Of a stretch of 64,000 nucleotides of DNA, positions 1-7,625 are shown in pieces (position 1 is the stretch's first letter; each line of letters opens with the position of its first letter). The stretch comes from Lysobacterales bacterium (lineage in GTDB: Bacteria; Pseudomonadota; Gammaproteobacteria; Xanthomonadales; SZUA-38): assembly GCA_030065125.1 (NCBI GenBank), contig JASJDM010000012.1, forward strand, positions 120,401 to 184,400. Direction: 5' to 3'. The translations under genes and the position numbers were made by a program. Under the pieces are notes generated by a model that saw only the letters and a program-made list of their open reading frames with translations, was not told where the DNA came from and searched no databases.

Positions 1-1080
1 GGTCGATGGGGCCACCGCCAGCGGCATCACAGTGGTCAGGTCGATGATGGCGGCCGTATCCACACCGGTCACGTCGAAGCTGAAAAATCCGTGGGGGAAG
101 TCGCCCCCTTCAGGTTTCAGCGTGGGCAACAGGGCTTCGTCGATGGCCTCCAGGTTCTCGATGGTGCCCAATTCGGTGCTGAAGGCAGCGTCGCCGGTCC
201 CGGTGGCCGTGGGCACGCTGAGAGGCGAGGGCAGCGTAATGTCGTTGGAGGCCGCGGCGTAGGTCCATCCCGTGGCCGGCAGGTTCGGATTGGTCGTATC
301 CGGGACGATAGGGTTCTGCGTTTCGTAGTTGAAGGTGCTGGCAAAATCCGCTTCGGCGTTCTTGAACGCATAAGCGCCCATTTCCACCTGCACGGAGTTG
401 AACACGCTGGGTCCCGGCGGCACCGGGTTGTAGCGAAACTGGGTGAAGGTAAAACGCACGGGTATCCTGACTTGGATAGTGAAGTAGCCGTCAACGGCCG
501 TGCTGGCAACGCCCCAGATCCTCATGCTGCCATCTTCGGCCGCAAAGATATTGTTGAACGGATGGGTGCCACCCGTGGTGCCGAACAGGATCGCCTGGTT
601 GCCGCTCTGGCCCATTTCGAGATAACCCGCGATGGCATCCTGGAAGGCCGGCCCATATCCCACCACGTTGACCCCCGCACTGGCCGATGCGTCCTGCCGG
701 ATGCGCATGACGCCGCTCAGGACAAAGCGGTGAACAAAAGTCCCGGTGCCGTTATCGGCAAGCAGCAGGTTGGATTTGTCGATGTAGTCGCGCCAGGCAG
801 AGGTGCCCGTTGACTGATCGAAGGGCTGGATTCCATTGACGATTTTCGCACTGGCCCGAAGGCGGCCAGGTCTTGCCTCTCCAAAGCCCACGTTTTCACC
901 GACCGTGTCCAGGTAGGTCGCCACCAGCGGCGGCGTCGTTTCGAAAACATTGCCGGCGGCGTTGGGGAATGCTTTGCCGCCTGCGCTGACCGACGGATCC
1001 TGGCCCGAGGCGGGCATTGAGATAAACAGTAGAAGGACCGCGATGTGAATCACGCATAGAAAATAAGCGGACCGGGTCAC
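1..1080 (-). CDS. Secreted protein with possible choice-of-anchor U type domain (incomplete)
   Basis: The reading frame stays open for 360 codons and runs off the left edge, so the C-terminus is missing. The GTG start at 1080 is supported by a GGGGGAG Shine-Dalgarno about 8 bp upstream. Residues 1-25 form a signal peptide (hydrophobic run ending M-P-A-S-G-Q), so the product is exported. The rest is rich in Thr, Asn and Gly, as in beta-sandwich surface proteins. Near the left edge the stretch FPHGFFSFDVTGVD resembles the repeat-like start of choice-of-anchor U domains, which are thought to mark proteins for surface sorting. That family call is from memory and tentative. No catalytic motif is visible. 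It is followed on the same strand, upstream, by an acyltransferase gene with a 143 bp gap. Confidence 0.7.
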   Translation of the reverse strand, partial: MTRSAYFLCVIHIAVLLLFISMPASGQDPSVSAGGKAFPNAAGNVFETTPPLVATYLDTVGENVGFGEARPGRLRASAKIVNGIQPFDQSTGTSAWRDYIDKSNLLLADNGTGTFVHRFVLSGVMRIRQDASASAGVNVVGYGPAFQDAIAGYLEMGQSGNQAILFGTTGGTHPFNNIFAAEDGSMRIWGVASTAVDGYFTIQVRIPVRFTFTQFRYNPVPPGPSVFNSVQVEMGAYAFKNAEADFASTFNYETQNPIVPDTTNPNLPATGWTYAAASNDITLPSPLSVPTATGTGDAAFSTELGTIENLEAIDEALLPTLKPEGGDFPHGFFSFDVTGVDTAAIIDLTTVMPLAVAPST

Positions 1081-1223
1081 TTGCTTCTCCCCCTTAGAGC
1101 CGAAACGCATAAGCCAACCTCGCCTGGAGACGCAACACTGATCTATCTGTGGGCGGCGGGCAGCGAGTCAAATGCGGGAATACCGAGGGCACGGCTGCCC
1201 GGTGTGAAAAACGTTGCTGGATT

Positions 1224-2204
1224 TCACAGCTGGTGCGTTGCGCCGTTCCCGGCCGATGCCTCGATAGCCTGGTCTTTCTCCATCCAGATGGATTCCAGCC
1301 AGTCTTTCAGCTGCCGCTTCGCTTCAGGGTTGCCTCTGAAGTCCACGCCGAGAAGGCCCGGATCAATGGGCCTGAGGACTGCCTGGACCTTAATCTTCGG
1401 AACCTGCCCGGATACCAGCTGCCAGAAGGTCGGTGCGCCGCCGGGGTAGGTGATGGTCATGTCAATGGCGGACTGCAACGCGTCTTCAAAGGAATAGAGC
1501 ACCTGACCAATGCCGCCGAAGCGTGGTTTCAGCAAATGGCGGTAGGGCGAATCCTGCCGGCTGTGTTTTTCCCTGCTGAACCGCGTCCCCTCGGGAAAAC
1601 ACATCATGGCCACCGGGATGAGCTTCAGCTTTTCACAGGCCCTGGCGGCGTTCTCCAGGTCCTTGAATCGCAATTGCGGGTTCTTCAGCAGCTGCTGGCG
1701 GCTGTGGCGGCGCAGAAAGGGAAAATCCAGCGACCACCAGGCCAGGCCCAGAAAGGGTACCCAGATCAGTGACTGCTTCAGCATGAACCGAAGGAACGGC
1801 GCCCGCCGGTTCAGGACAAACTGCATGGCCAGGATGTCGACCCAGGACTGGTGGTTGCACAGCACCAGGTAGCGCCCCTGGCGGTCCAGGTTTTCCGGCC
1901 GCTGGATATCCCACTGCATGCTCCGATAGTGGCGCAGCACGCAATTATTGCCCGACACCCACAGTTCACCCAGGACAGACAGCCAGCGGTTGATGGCATT
2001 GGCAATGGTCCCCGGTGGAGTGATGCCTTTGAAGATCGCCATGACGCCCATGACCAGGGCGAGGACGATGGTGTTGAAGGAGATGAACAGCAGTGCTGCT
2101 GATCCCTGCAGCGCGTAGCGAATGCGTTTCACGGATCTTGGCGCACGAAAAGGATGCGAACGCTGGCTGTCCAGTCGCCACACACCCCTGCAGGTAACAA
2201 CCAT
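1224..2204 (-). CDS. YihG-like 1-acyl-glycerol-3-phosphate acyltransferase family protein
   Basis: A PlsC-type membrane acyltransferase that would move an acyl chain onto a lysophospholipid at the inner membrane. Visible motifs are the catalytic block CNHQSWVD (NHx4D, about residues 116-123), the substrate-binding block FPEGTRF (about 203-209) and a later YPGG. An N-terminal hydrophobic segment (ALLFISFNTIVLALVMGVMA) anchors it. At up to 326 residues it is close in size to E. coli YihG. The start is uncertain: the ATG at 2204 has no clear ribosome site, and a GTG at about 2133 (VKRIRYALQ) would give a more typical N-terminus just before the membrane segment. It is divergent from the secreted protein gene at 2379. 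Confidence 0.85.
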   Translation of the reverse strand: MVVTCRGVWRLDSQRSHPFRAPRSVKRIRYALQGSAALLFISFNTIVLALVMGVMAIFKGITPPGTIANAINRWLSVLGELWVSGNNCVLRHYRSMQWDIQRPENLDRQGRYLVLCNHQSWVDILAMQFVLNRRAPFLRFMLKQSLIWVPFLGLAWWSLDFPFLRRHSRQQLLKNPQLRFKDLENAARACEKLKLIPVAMMCFPEGTRFSREKHSRQDSPYRHLLKPRFGGIGQVLYSFEDALQSAIDMTITYPGGAPTFWQLVSGQVPKIKVQAVLRPIDPGLLGVDFRGNPEAKRQLKDWLESIWMEKDQAIEASAGNGATHQL

Positions 2205-2378
2205 GGCGGAATCTGTTTCTGCTTAATCGTGTAAACCTTCGTCAGGGAAGCCGGCTGCACGCAATTATAAAGCGAAATCCCCACAGCTTCCGGCGTGGTC
2301 AGGATTTCGTCGGTATCTGAGCCCTCTCCATCCCAGATGTCCTCGGCCTGGCGCGGTATCGGTGCCGTTCGCGCATGA

Positions 2379-3839
2379 ATGGACATCGCCGCCAAGTTCA
2401 GGAGATTTGCGATGTCCATGGCTGCAATGCCGGCGCTGCTGGCGAGCGCAATGCTGGCCGGTCCATCGGATTGGGAACTGATCAGCACGCCCACCTTTGA
2501 GACGCTGAACGGCATCAGCTCCTCCAGCCCGGATTTTGCCATTGCCGTGGGGAACGCCGGCGCCATCGTCCATTTCCTGGGAAACGACAGCGGGACCCTG
2601 GTCTCCTCAGGCACGGACGTCAATCTGTTTGACGTTTATACCTCGGCGCCCGATCGCGCGGTGGCTGGCGGAGAAGACCTGGTGCTGCATTGGGACGGCA
2701 GCGCCTGGTCGCCCCTGGTGGAATCCATGGTTGGCAACATCTACACGCCGGTATGGGAAAACCCGGAGCAGAACACCGTCTTTTACGGCGCGCCTGGCGG
2801 CTTTTCCCTGGTGTGCCGGGCGGATTCCGATACGGGTGGAAATCAGGCCTGCCGAACGTTTGTTGACACCGCCATGGCGTTCTGTGGATCCAGCGATGAC
2901 ACAAAGGTCATCCTTGACACCGGCGCCATCTGGCACATCGACAATTTCCTGAGTGATCCGGTGGACCCGTTGTCCACCGAGCCGCTGGTGCCGCGGGCCG
3001 GGCTTGACCTGAGCGCGGTATGGGTTCCTCCGGGAGCCTGCCTCCCCGGACCCTTCGCTCCCACCAGGCTCTTTGGAATCAATATCAGGTCCCAGTTCTA
3101 TGAATTCAGTGACGGTGCCTGGTCGTTCATGGGCGTGACAGTGCCCGCTCAGCAGACCATGAGCTGGCTTACGGGGTCAGGGCCGGACAACGTCATCGCT
3201 GGAGGCTTCGAACCCATGACGATGAAAGGGCCTGATCCGAATCGGGGTGTCATCTGGCTTTATGACGGCAATTCCTGGCAGCAGGATGGCACCCTTCCTC
3301 CGGGAACTCCTGGCCTGGCTGACGTGGACTATGCCTACGAGTTCAGCACTCTGGTATTTGAAAACGGTTTCGAAGCGGTGGCGGTCGGAAAATCCGACCC
3401 TGTTTCCGGAGAATCCGTGCGCCTGCGGGGCGCGTCAGAAGGGGGCGCCACAATCAGTAATTCGCGGCTGGGACCCAACCGGCGCGCTGACTTCGAGATG
3501 ACCGTCACCCCGGTTGCCATGACTCCGGCGCCGGGGTTTCAGCTGGCGCTGCGAAATAACGGGCCCGATACGGCCTCCGCCAACTATGTGCTTCTCGGAG
3601 GAGCAAACAACCTGCGGCAATCCACATGCCCCAATTCAGAAATTGAGGGCAGCCTGGCAGGCCCCAGAGCATTTGGCAGCTTAACCATGACCCCGGGCCA
3701 GGAGGTTTTGTGCTTTTTGGCCACTGCCCAGGATCCCGTTGAACCCTTCGTCTACAACATCCAGCCCATTGATGCGACGGATCCCAATTGCAAAAACAAC
3801 AGCAATATCAGGAACCGCCAGATCCGGGGCTGCGAGTAG
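2379..3839 (+). CDS. Secreted propeller-like protein with DUF11-like C-terminus
   Basis: An exported protein of unknown function. The N-terminus has a basic patch (KFRR) and then an Ala/Met-rich hydrophobic signal peptide. Residues 30-350 contain recurring units of the kind 'W-x-L/V-...-AVG..G.I.H-x-x-G' (for example AIAVGNAGAIVHF, AVAGGEDLVLHW, VIAGGFEPM), suggesting a beta-propeller. The last 120 residues (ALRNNGPDTASANYVLLGG) look like a DUF11 beta-sandwich. Two starts compete: ATG 2379 gives a normal basic signal peptide but has no Shine-Dalgarno; ATG 2412 has AGGAG at ideal spacing but no basic n-region. The AGG-AGA codon pair that forms this AGGAG is unusual for GC-rich DNA, which favours 2412. 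No enzyme motif was seen. Confidence 0.75.
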   Translation: MDIAAKFRRFAMSMAAMPALLASAMLAGPSDWELISTPTFETLNGISSSSPDFAIAVGNAGAIVHFLGNDSGTLVSSGTDVNLFDVYTSAPDRAVAGGEDLVLHWDGSAWSPLVESMVGNIYTPVWENPEQNTVFYGAPGGFSLVCRADSDTGGNQACRTFVDTAMAFCGSSDDTKVILDTGAIWHIDNFLSDPVDPLSTEPLVPRAGLDLSAVWVPPGACLPGPFAPTRLFGINIRSQFYEFSDGAWSFMGVTVPAQQTMSWLTGSGPDNVIAGGFEPMTMKGPDPNRGVIWLYDGNSWQQDGTLPPGTPGLADVDYAYEFSTLVFENGFEAVAVGKSDPVSGESVRLRGASEGGATISNSRLGPNRRADFEMTVTPVAMTPAPGFQLALRNNGPDTASANYVLLGGANNLRQSTCPNSEIEGSLAGPRAFGSLTMTPGQEVLCFLATAQDPVEPFVYNIQPIDATDPNCKNNSNIRNRQIRGCE

Positions 3840-3888
3840 CGCAATCAGTGTCTGGCGTCGCGGCACCGTACCGAGAAAGCCGTTCCCG

Positions 3889-5259
3889 TCAGTCTGGCAC
3901 CGCCTCCAGACTGTCGGAAAAGATGAACGGATCCGGGCCGATGAATCGCGCTGCGCCAAATTGCTGGGACGTGCGTTCGACATTTTCCGTGTAGCCGGAC
4001 ACCAGTATGCGGGTTCCGGTGTCGTTGACCGAAACGTGTTGAGGGAAGTCCGTGGGCTGGTCGCCGAAACGAAAGGTCACGCCTGCGCCATTATTGAAGT
4101 TCGGATCCATGCGACCGTCCTGCAGCAGCACGGCGAGCACCCCGTCCCGAAACTCAAAGCCCAGACCCCCGTATTCCCCGGAGCCGGTGACGTAGAGCTT
4201 GCCTGCGGGACCCAGCGTGATCGCGGCTGCGCCAGCCACGGTGGTCCCGAAGTCGACGGTGGCGATGCCGTCGTCGGAAAAGCCGGGATCCAGGTTGCCA
4301 TCCGCGGTCAGGCCGATGACCGTCACCTCCTGGGTGGTCTCATTGGGCCTGGTGCCCGCGCCAAGGAAGATCCGACCGCTGCCCGTTGCCCGGGCGATGC
4401 CGGGGGCATTGTCGCCAAAACCCGCGCGGTCGTACTGAAATACCCCACCCGTGCCAAAGCTGGGATCCAGCGCGCCGTCGCTGGTCAGTGCGAGGACCAG
4501 GACATCCGTATCCCCCTGGGCGTTGGTGCCGAAGCCAGTGACCAGGATCTGGCCCTCCTGGGTGACGACGGCCTGGCGCCCGTAGTCCAGATCACCCGCC
4601 AGGTCATAGGTGAATGTGCCCCCGGATCCGAAAGTATCGTCCAGCGTGCCGTCCTGCAGGAACCGGGCGACCCCGAAGTCGTAGGTGGTGCTGTCAAAGC
4701 CCGTGCCCGAAATCAGTCCGACCCCGATCACTTTCCCGTCTGGCTGCTCGGCAAGGCCAAAGATGTAGGCCAGCTGCTTGTTGAATTCCACCTGCTCGAA
4801 TTCTGCCCGCCGGATGCCGGATTGCTCGATCTGCAGTGCGTTGAAAAACCTTGGAATGCCGCCGCAAGTGGATTGAATGTAGCCGCCAGCCAGGTAGTCC
4901 CCGCCGCTCAGACGCATAGCCGTGAGAAAACGGCGTGGCACCGAGCAGCCAAATGCCTGGCCCTCAAAGCGGGTCATCGTGTCCTCGGTGCCATCGGGTG
5001 CCAGGCGCAACATGATGGCTTCGCCGTTTTGAGGTAGGCCATCGTCGGAGTAGCCGAACAGCACGACGTCGCCGTTGTTCTCAAGGAAACCGGCTGCTCC
5101 GTAGTCCCGTTCCGCGATCTGGATCCCGAGCGCACCGTCGCCGCCAAACTCCGCATCCAGGTTCAGGAGTTCCCCGCCGACCACGGCCGGGGTTGCGGTA
5201 CCGCCCGCAGTGGCCGATGCGCTGATCAGCATCAGGGTTGCCAGTGTCCATTGCTTCAT
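3889..5259 (-). CDS. Secreted delta-60 repeat protein
   Basis: An exported beta-propeller protein made of delta-60 repeats. Successive units such as DGTLDDTFGSGGTFTYD, DGALDPSFGTGGVFQYD and DGNLDPGFSDDGIATVDF recur about every 55-60 residues. Proteins of this class are usually extracellular and their ligands are unknown. The start is set at ATG 5259 (MKQWTLATLMLISASATAGG), which gives a clean signal peptide and has GGAG 7 bp upstream; the frame is open further upstream but without support. The protein ends in FIFSDSLEAVPD, a tail resembling that of the adjacent xylanase (LFGDSFEAASQ). It lies 47 bp downstream of the xylanase gene on the same strand, so the two are probably co-transcribed. Confidence 0.85.
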   Translation of the reverse strand: MKQWTLATLMLISASATAGGTATPAVVGGELLNLDAEFGGDGALGIQIAERDYGAAGFLENNGDVVLFGYSDDGLPQNGEAIMLRLAPDGTEDTMTRFEGQAFGCSVPRRFLTAMRLSGGDYLAGGYIQSTCGGIPRFFNALQIEQSGIRRAEFEQVEFNKQLAYIFGLAEQPDGKVIGVGLISGTGFDSTTYDFGVARFLQDGTLDDTFGSGGTFTYDLAGDLDYGRQAVVTQEGQILVTGFGTNAQGDTDVLVLALTSDGALDPSFGTGGVFQYDRAGFGDNAPGIARATGSGRIFLGAGTRPNETTQEVTVIGLTADGNLDPGFSDDGIATVDFGTTVAGAAAITLGPAGKLYVTGSGEYGGLGFEFRDGVLAVLLQDGRMDPNFNNGAGVTFRFGDQPTDFPQHVSVNDTGTRILVSGYTENVERTSQQFGAARFIGPDPFIFSDSLEAVPD

Positions 5260-5306
5260 TTTGTATCTCCAGACATAAGTAATTGGGTTGGGTAGTAACG
5301 GGCCGT

Positions 5307-7013
5307 TCATTGGCTCGCCGCCTCGAAGGAGTCACCGAACAGCACCCCCAGGTCCGCCATCACCGTGATTGGCTCCTGTCCCGGTGCAACGCTGGCGTTC
5401 AGTTCGATGACGGCACCGCCGGGAGTCGCCACGATCACCCGGTAGTCGCCGTGAAACACCCGGGCCTGGGCGATACCGGAGGCCTCCGTGGTCAGGGATT
5501 CATGGGAGGTCCATTCCGCCAGCAGTGTGTCGAAACGCTGTCCGGCAGCGTTGATGGTCCAGTCCTCGTCAACCAACGCCGCATCCGGGCCTTTCCAGTG
5601 GGACCCGGCCCAGAAACCCCACAGCACGATGCCTTCCACCGACGGGTGGCTGAAGGCCATGCGCATGAACGCTTCCAGAGCGTCCGCGCGATCGAATTCA
5701 TCCGCCTGCACCACGTCCAGCTCGGTGATCCAGATGGGCAGGCCGAGTTCAGCCAGCATGTCCAGGCGCAGTTGAACGGACAGGGGACTGACGTCACTGA
5801 AATGACCCTGGACTCCAATGGCATCAACGGGAATGCCGCGATCGAGAAAGTCCTGGATCTGGCTGACGTACCCGTCAGTCTCGTTACCGGCGACCACGGA
5901 AAAGTCATTGACGAACAGCTTGACGTCCGGGTCCAGTGCCCGAGTGCGCTGGAACATCCAGTCCCGGATGTCCGGGCCCAGGCGATCGGCGAAGAAAGAG
6001 CCGTGCAGCATCTCGTTGTTGACGTCCCAGTGGCGGAATCGGCCCTGGAAATGGGCGACTACGTCTTCCAGGCGGTCCTCGACTTCCAGCGCCAGGTCGG
6101 CGTCATTCAGCGCCGGCACCCAGTTGGGCTGCCAGGTTTCGGGTGCCCAGAAAATGGTGTGGCCCCGCATCTCGATGCCGTGGGCATCGGCCCAGTCCAG
6201 AACCTCGTCGGCGTTGGCATAGCTGACCTGGTCGCGGTTGCGCTCGTTGGAATACCACTTGGCGGCGTTTTCGTGGACGCCCCAGTTGAATCGCTGGAGG
6301 ATGTAGTCCCGGTAATTGACCTCGTTGGCGAAGGCGCTGTAACGAATCGTGGTACCGATGGGAAAGGAACGTTTCGTCTGTTCCAGAGTCACAGTGGCTC
6401 CGGCAACAGGCTGCCCGTCCTGGCCGCGGACGGTCACGGCTATATCGCGCTTGCGCAGATCATCGATGCGCTGGTTGGCAGCGGCCTGCCAGTCCATGGG
6501 AAACGCTTCGATCTCGACCTCGTCCACCAGCAGGTCCACACCCGGCGCCGGGCCCTGGAAGTAGAAATCAAGCCGGGTCAGCACACCATCCTGGGTGTGC
6601 TGGTAGATCTCGATGATCTGAACCCAGCGATCGCTGTACGCGGTGGATTGGTTCAGTCCCAGGTATTGCAGACCCCGATCGTCCTCCCTGGCCATGGTCA
6701 TGCCCACAGGCTCCTCAGTGCTGCCGGCGACGCGTACCCAGGCCGAAACCCTGTAGCTGCGGCCGGGTTCCAGCACGCCCAGCAGGGACTGGACCGGGCC
6801 CTGCCAGCTGGCGGATCGGTTGGACGCGGCCACAGCGAAGCTGCCGCCGTGGGGCTCGGTGCCAGTCTGGGTCAGGGTGGCGCCGCCCCAGGCAACCCAG
6901 GGTGCAACCCCGGACTCGAAACCCGGGTTCTGCACCAGGTTCTGGGCCAGGGCATGGTCGTTATTCGCCGCCAGCATCAGCAGCATGAACAGGATGTTGG
7001 ATTTCAATTTCAC
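5307..7013 (-). CDS. GH10 endo-1,4-beta-xylanase with N-terminal carbohydrate-binding module
   Basis: A secreted glycoside hydrolase predicted to cut xylan backbones with retention of configuration. Residues 1-23 are a signal peptide (cut after ALA). Residues 25-170 form a CBM4/9-like beta-sandwich (NLVQNPGFESG...). The GH10 barrel follows from about 175. The family's acid/base Glu is E334 in WDVNNE and the nucleophile is E431 in ITELDV. The conserved GHTIFW and VQGH segments are also present. The last 60 residues end in VLFGDSFEAASQ. The GTG start at 7013 has AAGGA about 10 bp upstream. The gene sits 12 bp after a small exported protein gene and upstream of the delta-60 protein. The divergent regulator at 7626 is a candidate controller of this unit. 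Confidence 0.93.
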   Translation of the reverse strand: MKLKSNILFMLLMLAANNDHALAQNLVQNPGFESGVAPWVAWGGATLTQTGTEPHGGSFAVAASNRSASWQGPVQSLLGVLEPGRSYRVSAWVRVAGSTEEPVGMTMAREDDRGLQYLGLNQSTAYSDRWVQIIEIYQHTQDGVLTRLDFYFQGPAPGVDLLVDEVEIEAFPMDWQAAANQRIDDLRKRDIAVTVRGQDGQPVAGATVTLEQTKRSFPIGTTIRYSAFANEVNYRDYILQRFNWGVHENAAKWYSNERNRDQVSYANADEVLDWADAHGIEMRGHTIFWAPETWQPNWVPALNDADLALEVEDRLEDVVAHFQGRFRHWDVNNEMLHGSFFADRLGPDIRDWMFQRTRALDPDVKLFVNDFSVVAGNETDGYVSQIQDFLDRGIPVDAIGVQGHFSDVSPLSVQLRLDMLAELGLPIWITELDVVQADEFDRADALEAFMRMAFSHPSVEGIVLWGFWAGSHWKGPDAALVDEDWTINAAGQRFDTLLAEWTSHESLTTEASGIAQARVFHGDYRVIVATPGGAVIELNASVAPGQEPITVMADLGVLFGDSFEAASQ

Positions 7014-7025
7014 GATTGGTTTTCC

Positions 7026-7484
7026 TTAACTGCTGGCTTGCACATGACTTCGGACGATGACCAAAAGTTCAGATTTCAAACCCGGGGTCTCACCGGTGGT
7101 GGCCGGCCAGAATACGAGCGATGTATTTCCTGGGCGCAGTCGCCGGCGTGGGGCCAGGGTGGTAAACAGGGCATAATGCCGACCCGATGGCCGCAGGCCG
7201 ACCTCCACGAATAGGAGACTCCGGCGGGCTGGAACGGTGTCGAGGGCTATGGAAAAACGACCCTGCAGCAGCTCAACCGACGGAAAAAAACGCTCTCCCA
7301 GGGGTTCGCCGCCGGACCGTTGTGCGTAGAATCTGATGCGAAGGTCCACCACGCCCAGGTCCGGTCGCTGAAGCCCTGAAACCTGTCCTCTCAGGTAGCC
7401 ATCCGTCGGGGAGGACCGCAGCGTTGGGGCGGCAACCACCAGCGGGATGGACACGACCAGTAAACAGAAGAGTTTCATGGCCAT
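7026..7484 (-). CDS. Small exported protein of unknown function
   Basis: About 152 residues. With the ATG at 7484 the protein begins MAMKLFCLLVVSIPLVVAAP, a standard signal peptide; a second ATG at 7478 would work equally well. The frame is open upstream to 7619, but that extension has no export signal and runs into the divergent promoter region. The mature part looks beta-rich (GYLRGQVSGL, VDLRIRFYAQRSG, GRFSIALDTVPARRSLLFVEV), compatible with a small beta-sandwich. I do not recognise a family. Being first in the likely xylanase/delta-60 unit, it may share their role in handling extracellular polymers; that is inference from position. Confidence 0.65.
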   Translation of the reverse strand: MAMKLFCLLVVSIPLVVAAPTLRSSPTDGYLRGQVSGLQRPDLGVVDLRIRFYAQRSGGEPLGERFFPSVELLQGRFSIALDTVPARRSLLFVEVGLRPSGRHYALFTTLAPRRRLRPGNTSLVFWPATTGETPGLKSELLVIVRSHVQASS

Positions 7485-7625
7485 CGACGTTACCGCCAGG
7501 CGGCCGTCCAAGCTTGACGACACACTGACGAACTCATGACGGCGGACTGCATTGCCAGTTGCGGTACACTGTAAGCACATGAAATCCATAGAATTGCAAC
7601 GCCTGGGACAGAAGGACACCTGGCC

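Noticed and set aside
5283..7214. A 643-codon plus-strand frame over the xylanase
   Set aside because: Antisense to a gene with complete GH10 signatures; product shows no family resemblance.
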